Assembly: GCA_934045905.1 (NCBI GenBank)
Contig: OW203762.1
Location: 4,030,001-4,094,000 of the forward strand
DNA: 64,000 nt
Source: Leuctra nigra
Taxonomy: Eukaryota; Arthropoda; Insecta; Plecoptera; Leuctridae
Reading direction: 5' to 3'
Shown here: piece after piece, positions 1 through 9,489 of the stretch
Layout: the number at the start of each line of letters is the position of its first letter
Numbering within the stretch: the first letter of the stretch is position 1
Program-made: the position numbers and the translations under genes
The notes under the pieces: generated by a model
Databases searched by the model: none
Seen by the model: only the letters and a program-made list of their open reading frames with translations
Told to the model about the DNA's origin: nothing

Positions 1-499
1 TGATATCACTCCTTTTCGGTGCTGATTTTTTTAAAGTAAAGAGACTTGGCTGCCTTTTTTACACGGAGTGTTTTTTCTGGGTTGTACCTACTCCAGTGTA
101 TGATATTATTTACAAGCGTGAGTTTAGAATGTGCACTTCGGCTATCGCGGATACGTCGATTAAAAAAACAATTTATTTTGTGTTTCGTCATCAGTGTCGA
201 TATTGAAAACTCGAAACTTTGGAACTTCTTGAAACTTTCCAAAGGGATCATGTGATCTTAGGAAACATAGGGAACAAGTGATCTGTGGATTAGAAACGGG
301 TTATCTATTTTGTTTTACGTCACTTACTTTACCTGCGTGCGCACAATATAGGTTAACCTCACTAGAGAGCTAACAAAACACTGGGTTATAAGAAACGTCC
401 AATCCACAGATCGCACGTTGGTTTCAGAGTATGATTAAAGTTTAATTTAGAAATGGCCTCCAGCTATAAGTAGGTTCAAGGTTGTGTTGTCTTTTGCAG
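1..499. other. No recognised gene
   Basis: Short overlapping reading frames occur on both strands at 6-255, but they shadow each other and have no splice or motif support. The last bases (481-499) form a pyrimidine-rich tract ending in TTTTGCAG, which is the acceptor of the next feature. Confidence 0.5.
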
Positions 500-796
500 A
501 TGCACCACGAGCCCAGGCCCAGGCCCCGCCACATGGCGCACCACGGGGCCCGCTTCAGGCCCGGCCACAGGCCCCACCACCACTTTATCATGGGGACATG
601 AGGGCACATGTCAGGCGGGCCCATCAGCTAGGGGTCCACTTTCCCCTCGGCCGGCCCACCTACCAGACCGCCCATCGCCCTGCAGTAAGGGACGGATTTA
701 TCTGTCGCCCTCTTCGCCAAGCAATACACAATATAAAGGACAAGTTATCAACAATATTAAAGTGGAAGAAATAAAGACTTGGCTGGCGGTCTGGAG
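500..796 (+). CDS. Candidate GC-rich internal exon, product unknown
   Basis: A strong 3' splice acceptor (pyrimidine tract then CAG at 497-499) is followed by an abruptly GC-rich segment in AT-rich surroundings, and a consensus donor GTGAGT begins at 797. The interval is 297 bp, a multiple of three. The frame with codons starting at 501 stays open through the donor and reads as a Pro/Gly/Thr/Ser-rich stretch ending in KVEEIKTWLAVW. A second frame gives a Pro/Ala/Arg-rich peptide that stops near 774. A third gives a His/Arg/Pro-rich peptide that stops at 599-601. An earlier donor-like GTAAGG lies at 685. I do not recognise a family. The exon could belong to a plus-strand gene with large introns. 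An AATAAA at about 770 leaves open that it is instead a terminal exon. Confidence 0.4.
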
Positions 797-1290
797 GTGA
801 GTACATACATTCGGTGGAGCCTTTGACATGCAAACTATCACTAGTCTTTACTAGTCGCTATGACAAGACATAGTCATGGATACAAACTAAATACTTTCGT
901 TTTATATGCGATCTGCACAATTCGACGGTAAATGTGAAATGTCGCTAATTCTTGTGGTCGAGAATATTCATGGCACGGAAATCAAGCGAGTTCAGTGATC
1001 GTGAAATAACAGAATGGTTGCCAACACAACAAGGCTCTGTGTGTACAATTGAATCAAATTGTTATACATTTCCGTAGAAACACATGTTGAGTAATGTGTT
1101 TATTATCTTCAACTATAAAACTTATATTCCCGACGAGCAGCATTTGACAGTCGATTTGTTTTCCATGGCCTTCTTGTAGGACGTCAAGAAGAATTTCTCT
1201 TCGGTCAGTTCCAGGGATTATTCCATGATTAGATAATTTGTGAGAATACAAATAAAACTAAATTAAATAACATCACATATGCCCAAATAT
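797..1290. other. No recognised feature
   Basis: AT-rich sequence following the putative splice donor. Nothing beyond short random frames is visible. Confidence 0.4.
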
Positions 1291-1660
1291 CAGACTTGGG
1301 TATATTACTTTTAAAAAGTAATAGAATTACGTAACAAATTACATGGGTTAAAATATAGTAAAATTACTTGATTGTTTCATTATACTTTATTTTCATGAAA
1401 AAAAGTAACGAAATTACTTCGACGTTAAAATGAAAGGTAAATTAATTATTTATCATGCTTCAGCGTTTTCAAAACAAGGTACCTACACTACCCAAAGTCA
1501 AAAATGGCGCCTATCCTATACAACCAGCATGCCAATCAATTCTCATGCCAATTTGGTGAAAATATCTACTTTAATCCTATATTTCAATGTGATGCGAATT
1601 CAATAATAACGTCCAAAGGAAAGAAGGAAAATCAATTTAGGTTCAAATTCACCTTACTCA

Positions 1661-2850
1661 ATCAGGGTTGGGTAGGAATAATACTCGACGTCGCAAATGA
1701 GTATATTACCTAGTATCATACGCGACGAATATTACACGTCGAATATTAATGTTTTGCGACTTCAATAATGCGTCGAAAATTAATAAGGAAGTTTATGGAA
1801 TAGATTCAGTAAAATGTAGTGTACTCACTTATACAATAATTTTACATCATTATTATTAAATATTGTTATGATTTATGATATTACAATGTTTAATATTCAC
1901 CTGATGGTGTGGCACTCATTTTAAGGAGCAGTAGACATGCATCAACTTTTTTCATCTTTCAAACGTCAGTCTTTTTCTAATGTTATTATGCACGACCAGT
2001 TGGGGATGTTTCCTTGTTACTAGGAATCAACCATGTTAATCGTATATTTTTATCAAATCGTATCTCATGAAGTAGTATCAATTGAAAAGCCTCTCCCTTT
2101 TAAAAACAGTCCACTGACGAGAGCTGGTTCTGAGCTCCAGATCCGATCTGGAGCTGGTTCCGTAGCCAACTTGCTCAGTTTTGTGGCTTGATATTGAGAA
2201 AAAATCTCTGTACTTTAGAGGTACAAGGCCGGAAGTCCATTTTTACAAAAAAATATATTAACAGTTGACAGTACCTATATTAACAGATATTTTTAACAGT
2301 TGCATCACCTGCCCGCTGCTGTTCTTGTTTTACCATCAATGTTCCAAAAATACTAAGATGATTTTTGAATGCATTGAGGTCCTCAAAGCAATTCATGTCT
2401 AATTTCCAACAGAAGAAATCGTCCACATCATCCAATTGCTGTTCAGTAAATTTTGCACCAAGATAGTGCATCGGATTAAAACTTCCGTCTGGTTATTACA
2501 GACTAAGAAAAGATATCTGGAGCTAGGAGATTTAAAGCCGTGGCACTCCTCGGTGACATCTGCCAATGTAGCATTTTGTGTTTGTCACACATTGATAAGT
2601 TTTCAAGTAGGGTAAAATAGAGCTACGTATTCTATCTTCCACCTGTTTTAAAAAAATTATGTCAAAAATGAATTTAGCTACATTTTTAGAAATCTAAAAT
2701 ACCTTGAAAATAAAGGCTGCCAGTATTAATGTTTCGGGCGGGATATTTTGAATTTTCGACGCAAATTTTCGACATTTGCGACTTATTTTTTTACACTATT
2801 TTTGACGTGTCACGTCGCAAATCCTTTACGACGCTTCGTTACCCAACCTT
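1661..2850. mobile_element. Second hAT-like element nested in the first
   Basis: The left terminus CAGGGTTGGGTA begins at 1663 and the right terminus TACCCAACCTTA ends near 2851. Both are followed inward by CGACGT/GCGTCG-rich subterminal sequence. The 10-mer ACCTTACTCA occurs at 1651-1660 and again at 2846-2855, consistent with a target-site duplication, although the exact boundary is ambiguous by a few bases. The interior near 2207-2240 also holds one end of the short repeat family seen at 56343 and 57396. Confidence 0.5.
2280..2471 (-). CDS. Short unrecognised ORF inside the hAT-like element
   Basis: A 63-codon minus-strand frame runs from an ATG (MHYLGAKFTEQQLDDVDDFF...) to a stop. The composition is coding-like, with alternating hydrophobic and acidic residues and two Cys, but it has no motif I recognise and is bounded upstream by a stop a few codons before the ATG. 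It lies inside the nested hAT-like element, so a relic of transposon coding sequence or captured exon is possible. Chance is not excluded. Confidence 0.2.
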   Translation of the reverse strand: MHYLGAKFTEQQLDDVDDFFCWKLDMNCFEDLNAFKNHLSIFGTLMVKQEQQRAGDATVKNIC

Positions 2851-3259
2851 ACTCATATTAAATGCAGTCCCATAATTTATATAAATATGTACGAAACAAC
2901 ATTGGGTGCGAGGCAATTTGTAGCGCGCGTTACCTACTTACCTCAAATTACATTGACAAAAGTAGTTAAATTACTTGGACGTTACCATCAAATGTTTGTA
3001 ATGAAATTACTGGATCGTTACCCAATAAAGTAATGTCGTTACAGTGACGCGTTACTTTCCTTACGTCACTACCCAAGACTGTCGAATGTGCAAAATGAAC
3101 ATTTTTGAAATCAAGGCAGCAAAAACAGAATGTAATTACCGTTTTTGCACTTCTCTTGATTACATATTTCAATAATGCATTTGCATATTCTATTCTCTAT
3201 TTGCATATGGTTGGGTCTAGTCATGAAGAATAGCGTTGCATTCGAAGGTGGAAAGATTA

Positions 3260-3357
3260 TTCTCCTGCACCCTTATTCTAAATCGAACGCGAAATCATTT
3301 CACGGCCATGAGAATATCATTGATCTGAGATGGGTTGTTTTCATTATAGAATAAGGG
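3260..3357. repeat. Short inverted repeat
   Basis: CCCTTATTCTA near 3270 is repeated inverted as TAGAATAAGGG near 3347, giving an approximately 90-bp stem-loop unit immediately left of the foldback-like composite. A related terminus, GGGCCCTATTC, begins the palindromic element at 6308. Confidence 0.4.
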
Positions 3358-3535
3358 CCGTATTGAAGTATTGTGTCTCGGGGGACTGAGTTTATTAGAT
3401 GATCGACTGCTCGACTAGGCAATGAGATATCATGTCATCATGTTCGATGTCATCTTTACGATGAGGAGTGACTTTCTCTCCGTGTAGTCTGCAGATTCCC
3501 ACTTGCAGCGTTTCTGCAGATGTGGATTGCTGGCG

Positions 3536-3676
3536 TTAAGACGGCGGAGTAGTGAGTTTGACCTTGAAGAGTCTTTGATCGATTTTTATCAATATCTTTT
3601 ACCAATTGGTATAATATATTGATAGAAATCGATTAAAAAACTCTCCAAGACCACGCTCACTGCCCAGCCGTCTTTA
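3536..3676. mobile_element. 141-bp palindromic MITE, short copy
   Basis: The termini are inverted: TTAAGACGGCGGAGTAGTGA at the left and the complement of TAAAGACGGCTGGGCAGTGA at the right. The arms continue through a CCTTGAAGAG-type block and GATTTTTATCAATAT, so nearly the whole element folds back. The flanks are TTAA (3536-3539) and TTTA (3673-3676), compatible with a TTA or TTAA target duplication (Harbinger- or piggyBac-type). A longer, 390-bp relative is at 48523-48912. Confidence 0.7.
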
Positions 3677-3997
3677 GTTCGAGTTTCTACTTGCAATTCG
3701 CATCGTCTTGCTGAACTGCCGGGGCATTGTGTGGCAAGTGTGTGGATCCCATGCAGCACTGCATTGGTTCCGACGGGTCCAACTGCTGTCATTACTTCCT
3801 CTCGTGCAAGTTCCACACTTTCCTGTGATTACATCGCAGTGAAGTGATTTAGTGGCCTTGAAAACGGACGTTTGATGTGTTTGCTGGCTTGTGAAACATC
3901 GAGTTGGAAGGCACCACGTTTGATATTACATGATTCCATTACATCGCCACTTGTTCGTCCATAGGTACTGGTGGTTTGTCTGTAGGTGCTTGTTTGT

Positions 3998-4160
3998 TTT
4001 TATTTCAGTTCCTGTCGCTGGGGCCCTTTTTCGTTCTTTTTATTTCAGCTGCAGTTGCTGGGTCCTTCTTTGTTCTTTTATTTCAGCTCCTGTCGCTGGG
4101 TCCTTCTTATTTGTTCTTATATTTCAGCTACTGCTGCTGGGACCCTTCGTCGTTCGTTTT
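3998..4160 (+). repeat. Degenerate outlying minisatellite units
   Basis: Four diverged units with the core CAGCTCCTGTCGCTGGG, about 40 bp each. They are related to the main 37-bp array at 4845-5740 in the same orientation but separated from it by the inner inverted arms. Confidence 0.7.
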
Positions 4161-4162
4161 AT

Positions 4163-4845
4163 TGTGAAGCGAAGATGTCGGAAGGTGTCTTCTTCATCTT
4201 CATCGTATTCTTCTCCATCATCATCTTCTCCATCGTCTTCGCAGAGGAAGTGAAGAAGCGGGGTTGATTACGATTGCGATTGTGTCAGTTCGAGTATCAT
4301 TTCTAGTGTTTGCAAGAGAGTAGAGAATGTAAGAGAGTAGAGTATGTATGAGAGGAGAGTGGTGTTGGGTAGAGTATCTAGTAGAGTATCTAGTTGAGTA
4401 TGCATTTGAGTATCAATTGAAGAGCTTGGGAACAAAATGCAAAGCTAATCCACTTTAACCATTATCTCAAAAAATTGTTTGTAAGAATAATCAGTCACTT
4501 TGAAATAGTAAAATAGTATATTATACACAATTACTATACCTCAGAGTAGTCAGTGTGGCCAGCTACTACTCTGAGATTATACTAATGTATGTTTAGCTCC
4601 AATATCAGATTTTTTGAACAATTAAACTTGATTTGAAGCAGGCAAATTCATCTAGATCTCAAATGTATGTTGGGTTAGTTTTGTTTGGTCCCCAAGCTTC
4701 TCAATTACAGTGTGAGTTCCATCTGATAATCGAACTGACAGTCGCAATCGTAATTCCTCTTTCACTACATCTTGGAAGACGGTGGAGACGAAGAGATGAA
4801 GAGAAGACGATGAAGATGAAAAACACTCTTCCTTCTTCGTCATAA
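4163..4845. repeat. Inner inverted-repeat arms of the foldback-like element
   Basis: The segment 4163-4440 (TCTTCATCTTCATCGT-rich, then ATTACGATTGCGATTG) recurs inverted at about 4660-4845. The spacer at 4441-4660 contains a small AGAGTAGT..ACTACTCT hairpin at 4546-4574. Reading frames on both strands here are low-complexity Ser/Glu/Arg runs and are not treated as genes. Confidence 0.6.
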
Positions 4846-5740
4846 GTTCTTGTCGCTGGGCCCCTTTTTATTTCTTCTTTTTCAGCTCTTGTCGCTGGGC
4901 CTCTTCTCCGTTCTTCTTTCAGCTCTTGTCGCTGGGCGTCTTCTCTATTCTTCTTTCAGCTCTTGTCGCTGGGCCTCTTCTCCGTTCTTCTTTCAGCCCC
5001 TGTCGCTGGGCCTCTTCTCCGTGCTTCTTTTAGCTCTTGTCGCTGGGCCTCTTCTCCGTTCATCTCTCAGCTCTTGTCGCTGGGCCTCTTCTCCGTTCAT
5101 CTCTCAGCTCCTGTCGCTGGGCCTCTTCTCCGTGCTTCTTTTAGCTCTTGTCGCTGGGCCTCTTCTCCGTTCATCTCTCAGCTCTTGTCGCTGGGCCTCT
5201 TCTCCGTTCTTCTTTCAGCCCCTGTCGCTGGGCCTCTTCTCCGTGCTTCTTTTAGCTCTTGTCGCTGGGCCTCTTCTCCGTTCATCTCTCAGCTCTTGTC
5301 GCTGGGCCTCTTCTCCGTTCATCTCTCAGCTCTTGTCGCTGGGCCTTTTCTCCGTTCATCTCTCAGCTCTTGTCGCTGGGCCTCTTCTCCGTTCTTCTCT
5401 CAGCTCCTGTCGCTGGGCCTCTTCTCCGTTCTTCTTCAGCTCTTGTCGCTGGGCCTCTTCTCCGTGCTTCTTTTAGCTCTTGTCGCTGGGCCTCTTCTCC
5501 GTTCATCTCTCAGCTCTTGTCGCTGGGCCTCTTCTCCGTTCATCTCTCAGCTCTTGTCGCTGGGCCTCTTCTCCGTTCTTCTCTCAGCTCTTGTCGCTGG
5601 GCCTCTTCTCCGTTCATCTCTCAGATCTTGACGCTGGGCCTCTTCTCCGTTCTTCTCTCAGCTCTTGTCGCTGGGCCTCTTCTCCGTTCATCTCTCAGCT
5701 CCTGTCGCTGGGCCTCTTCGTCGTTTCATTTTATTTCAGC
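4845..5740 (+). repeat. 37-bp minisatellite, about 24 copies
   Basis: The unit begins CAGCTCTTGTCGCTGGGCCT and continues CTTCTCCGTTCATCTCT. Variants alternate CTTGT/CCTGT, TTCTTC/TTCATC and a shorter GTGCTTCTTTTAG form. Because 37 is not a multiple of three, the repeat cycles through all three frames, and since none contains a stop, all three plus-strand frames are open for about 200 codons with the same 37-residue peptide period. That is a property of the repeat, not evidence of a protein. Confidence 0.92.
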
Positions 5741-5756
5741 TTGTGTTGCTGGGCCG

Positions 5757-5832
5757 TCTCTTCTTCTTCTCCTCCTCCTCCTCCTCCTCCTCCTCCTCCT
5801 CCTTCTTCTTCTTCGTCTTCTTTCATCTTCTT
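5757..5832 (+). repeat. CTT/CTC trinucleotide microsatellite
   Basis: An uninterrupted run of CTT and CTC triplets closing the 37-bp array. It is a pyrimidine-only strand. Confidence 0.9.
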
Positions 5833-6307
5833 CTTTTAGATGTGTTACTTCTTCTCAAGTGAAAGTGGTGTAATAGAATACGTGTAGTGGCTACACGTGG
5901 CTATTCTAGTTTTATTCTAGTCTAGTATTCTAGTTTATTCTAGTTTGCTATTCTATTTTAATCTAGAGGCTATCCACACTCCTTGTTTTACGGGTCTTTA
6001 ACACATCACGTCAGTTTTCAAGGTCATTAATCACTTCACTGCGATGGCCAATCACAGGAAAGGATTGGAATTGCACTTGAGGAAGCATTGACAGTAGTTC
6101 GGCCTATTGGAACTGTGCAGGGCTGGTTTTGGGATCCGCACCAACGCTGCACTTTGCCTTGGCAATGTTCATGGCAAGCGATGTGATTTGCATCTAGCAG
6201 CTTGCACTTCTACGCGGGCAATTGACGTCTTCGGAAATACTGGAAGTGGTTATTGCTGGATGCAAGGAGAGGAGACGCTTCTCATTTAACAGGTGATATC
6301 GAAGCAA

Positions 6308-6698
6308 GGGCCCTATTCCTGAAAAAAGTGGGAGTGAGTATGAGAAAAAATAGTGAGAAAATCGTTACCAGCCAATAGAATCTATAAAGGTGGATTCACA
6401 CGGCCGTTCCAAACTTCGAGTTTGAAACTCTAGTTTGCCGAAGTTCCGAATCACCGTTCCAAAAACCTTCGTGTGAACTATGAAAAGATTCGAACTGTGA
6501 GGATTAAGTTTCAAACTTTCATAGTTCACACGGGAGTTTTTGGAACGGCGATTCGGAACTTCGGCAAACTTGAGTTTCAAACTCGAAGTTTGGAACGGCC
6601 GTGTGAATCCACCTTAAGCCTGCTGGACTCCATTTGGTTGATAACAATTCTGTCACTATTTTTTCTCACACTCTTATATTTTTCAGGAATGGGGTCCC
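6308..6698. mobile_element. Palindromic element split by a MITE
   Basis: The left end GGGCCCTATTCCTGAAAAA recurs inverted as TTTTTCAGGAATGGGGTCCC at the right end. The arms continue inward (GAGAAAAAATAGTG on the left, CACTATTTTTTCTC on the right) until they are interrupted at 6388 by a different MITE. The two arms without the insert form an element of about 160 bp. No clear target duplication is seen. Confidence 0.65.
6388..6614. mobile_element. 227-bp palindromic MITE with TAA duplication (Harbinger-type)
   Basis: The ends are the perfect inverted pair AGGTGGATTCACACGGCCG and its complement. Internal blocks such as GTTCCAAACTTCGAGTTTGA also recur inverted, so the element is nearly fully self-complementary. 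It is flanked by TAA at 6385-6387 and 6615-6617. A TAA/TTA duplication is typical of PIF/Harbinger-derived MITEs. It sits at the centre of another palindromic element. Confidence 0.8.
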
Positions 6699-7386
6699 AG
6701 ATGGCTTTGTATTTCATTGCCTAGTCAGCAGTCATATTGTCCGTATAAGTTCAGTTCTCCCGAGATGCAATACCCGTCTGTTCTACTTTACGATTTAGGC
6801 AGGGGAATTCATCTGTGATAATCTTTACATGGCAACTTACAATTCAAAAATAATCTTGACGTGACCTTGGTGTCAGATTTTCTCCGAAAACGAATCATTT
6901 TCCTTTTCAAACCTAACTTTAAAAAATAACCACATAAATAAAATTGTATTAAAATAAATCGAGAAATAAAGTGATGGAAGTAGCTAAAATATTACCCGGC
7001 CACAGCCACCAAATTAAGAAATGAGCACTTAAATATATCTTCATTTAAAATGGAAGTACACCTATGTATCTACTTGCTGCACTAACTACTTACATATTAG
7101 CATAGCCCATGGCGAATTAACTTCCTATTTCACGGTTTTCTTAGATCTTGAAACAGGCCATGTCATACCAGAGACCTGTTGCGATCCATTCAACTCCCCA
7201 CGTAGAACGCATGAAGTTAAACGTGGCCAAATATAACAAGAGACGAGCAACACCTTCGAATGCAAACAATACTTCAGTATAAACCAGAACCACAATCATA
7301 ATTGAGAAAATTGTCATTTGTTGACTAGCTTAGAAATATTCAAATATTTTTAAGGATATTTTACAATCCAATTTTAAATTTTACAG
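6699..7386. other. No recognised feature
   Basis: AT-rich sequence. The end (7363-7386) is a T-rich stretch ending TTTTACAG, a plausible splice acceptor for the next candidate. Confidence 0.4.
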
Positions 7387-7505
7387 CGCAATTTGGGCAC
7401 AAAATAATGCGAGTTGACAACGGGATCCTTAAGAGTGTGGCCCCTGGATTGGCGAACTCAGTCGATGCAGCGTGGAGTATTATCAGGGGCAAAGTTGGGA
7501 GTTAG
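7387..7505 (+). CDS. Candidate short terminal exon
   Basis: After an acceptor-like TTTTACAG, a frame with codons from 7389 reads QFGHKIMRVDNGILKS and continues APGLANSVDAAWSI before ending in VGS and a TAG at 7503-7505. The composition is much more protein-like than the surroundings. The PGL...VDAAW pattern loosely resembles one blade of a hemopexin-type repeat, but that is too little to name a family. A first exon starting at the internal ATG (7407) is also possible. There is no other exon nearby to link it to. Confidence 0.3.
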
Positions 7506-9489
7506 GTTTGTTTTTGCTGTCTTGATAAATGCATTTTTTTTTTACAAACAACTGAACATCGCCAGTTCGAGCTCCTTCAGATGAGTGAGGGAGGAAAAAG
7601 TTGATGTCATGACTTACTGAAAAATATGAAAAGTGTCCTATGTGCCCCCCTCCACCCCTATATCAATTTGAATTTAATTTTTTTAATTATCTTACATTGC
7701 ATCCACAAAATAATTTAAATTGATATGTCACACGAAATATTTTGATAAGATTTTAAAATTATTTTATCTCATTAATATTGATTAATTAAAAACATGGAAA
7801 AAAACTAAAACTATAGATACCGTCTCTGTGTCTTATGAATCAGTCCTTCTAGATATTTACTTTTTGATTACCCCCAAAAAGATTAGGTACATTTGATATT
7901 TTGGGATTAATGTTCATAATTATTCTATTAAAGTTGCAATTAATCAACTTTGACTGACTGTACTAATGCAATGTTTCCAATAATTGCATTGGATCACAAA
8001 ACAAGTCTACTCAGTCAGGCAATAAATCTCTTGACCTGCACTTTCAAAGAGCATTCGATGTCTCATGCACCAACTTCTTGTGAGATTTCTAGGTTTTCAT
8101 TATTGTTTTTAAATTGCAATGATCAAAATAATATGCGGCTACCCTGAAAATGTGAAAACAGAAGAGTGGGGCGACTGTCTGCTCACTCCACTTCTCCTCA
8201 ACTGCCGAAGCAGAAGGGGTTCATAAACAATTAATACAATCATTGAAAACAATTTCTGCACCGAAGATAGGACAGAAATATTTATTGCTGGGACCAGCGC
8301 TAGAACTAAAAACAAGAAGGCATCTGTAGCCCACACTATTGTTTCAATCAATTTGAAATGTGGACGTATTGTTGATGAAGGATTTATAATTATTATGCCT
8401 ATATTTTTATTTTGTTTGATTTGTGAATTCTAAGTAAGGTACTCTATGCTTAAAACTACACAAAAATGGCCTAATTGGACACCATGAAAAATATGTTTAA
8501 TATTTAATATAAAAAGGAGAAAGTATAAGGCATATTTAACCACCTTTTATTTATGTGATGTGAAATTTTCAATGCGATACATTAATTATTGTGGCTCAAA
8601 GATTGTTTCCAAATTAGCTCCTAGGCCGCCTACGTATTTCTAAGGGCAACGGTATTAAATGGGATTAAGCTTTAAAGCTTTATGAAGGTTTTGTATCATG
8701 TTTTTCAACGAGTTTCTCACTCTAATAACAATGTCAGACTGCTGAATTGTTCCACTTTTGCCCCACTTCTTGGATACGAACTGTCAAATGTGAACTCTAG
8801 CGGATATAGTGCTGGCCGTTACTGCGTGGACATATTTGCAGAAAGATTCAGGATAGTTTCTAAATAATATTATAGCGGTCATTTTACATTCCAATTGTAC
8901 ATTCCAATTTTACATTAAACGCAATTTCAATGGTTTTCACACAGTCTTCGCGTGCTACTTGCAGATTTAAATATGCAGTTTATTCATTGTTGTGTTCACA
9001 TTTAAAATCAGCCATTGTCAAGCAACATCAACGTTTCAAGTAAAATATTCATAATACTACATCTTTCCTACGAGAGGAAAGTGTTTCATACGCTTAAGAA
9101 ACTACTCAATTATAACATCTTCTATAATATCACGTGATATTCTGAGCTCCTCGTGCAATATTTGAATCTAAACATCGTGTCTCGCCTAGGAATATAGTGA
9201 CATTGATTTTTTGTTTTCTCGAATTTGATCTAATTTCACTTGTGGATTGAGCCCATGAAATGTGTTACTGGGAAAACCCAGTAGGTATTATTTAATTGCA
9301 TGTCAAGGTTGCCACCGAATGTATGTACAGGTTTAGCTGTCAAGCAAACCTGCCTCAAATAAAACTGTTTATAAAAACTGAATTCAACCACATTTCACAC
9401 CAACAAATTCACTTGCAGAATAAAAATATTAATGTAATATATTTAAATACAATAGTGCCTCAGACACCTCTTAATTCTCATACAAACTG
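7506..9489. other. AT-rich region without recognised genes
   Basis: Homopolymer-rich and AT-rich sequence. A 70-codon minus-strand frame at 8139-8351 has a hydrophobic N-terminal half (FLFLVLALVPAINISV) but no family signal or splice support. A 61-codon plus-strand frame at 8682-8867 is equally unsupported. Confidence 0.4.

Larger units (their letters stand above)
1291..3081. mobile_element. Decayed hAT-like DNA transposon (outer)
   Basis: The left end reads CAGACTTGGGTA at 1291. The right end at 3081 is the reverse complement of CAGTCTTGGGTA. Both flanks continue into similar GTAAC/GTTAC-rich subterminal sequence. A CAG..TTGGGTA terminus is typical of hAT elements. The flanking octamers (CCAAATAT and TCGAATGT) match at only 5 of 8 positions, so the target duplication is weak or decayed. 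The element has no transposase and carries a second hAT-like element inside it. Confidence 0.5.
3405..6310. mobile_element. Foldback-like composite with inverted arms and internal minisatellite
   Basis: Outer arms: 3700-3900 is clearly similar to the reverse complement of about 6000-6130 (shared blocks include TTTCCTGTGATT and ATCGCAGTGAAGTGATT), and weaker similarity extends outward to about 3405 and 6310. Inner arms: 4163-4440 matches the reverse complement of about 4660-4845 (shared block ATTACGATTGCGA). Between them lie tandem 37-bp repeats. Long inverted arms built around subrepeats are the hallmark of foldback/Galileo-like DNA elements. No transposase is seen. The left arm has been invaded by a 141-bp MITE. 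Ends are approximate because they have diverged. Confidence 0.5.

Noticed and set aside
1504..1713. 69-codon plus-strand frame inside the hAT-like element
   Set aside because: It crosses the boundary of the nested element and has no motif, so it is likely chance.
4850..5873. Three plus-strand frames of about 200 codons (SLGLFSVLLSALVAG repeats)
   Set aside because: They are products of the 37-bp minisatellite read in three frames; the hydrophobic repeat peptide is incidental.
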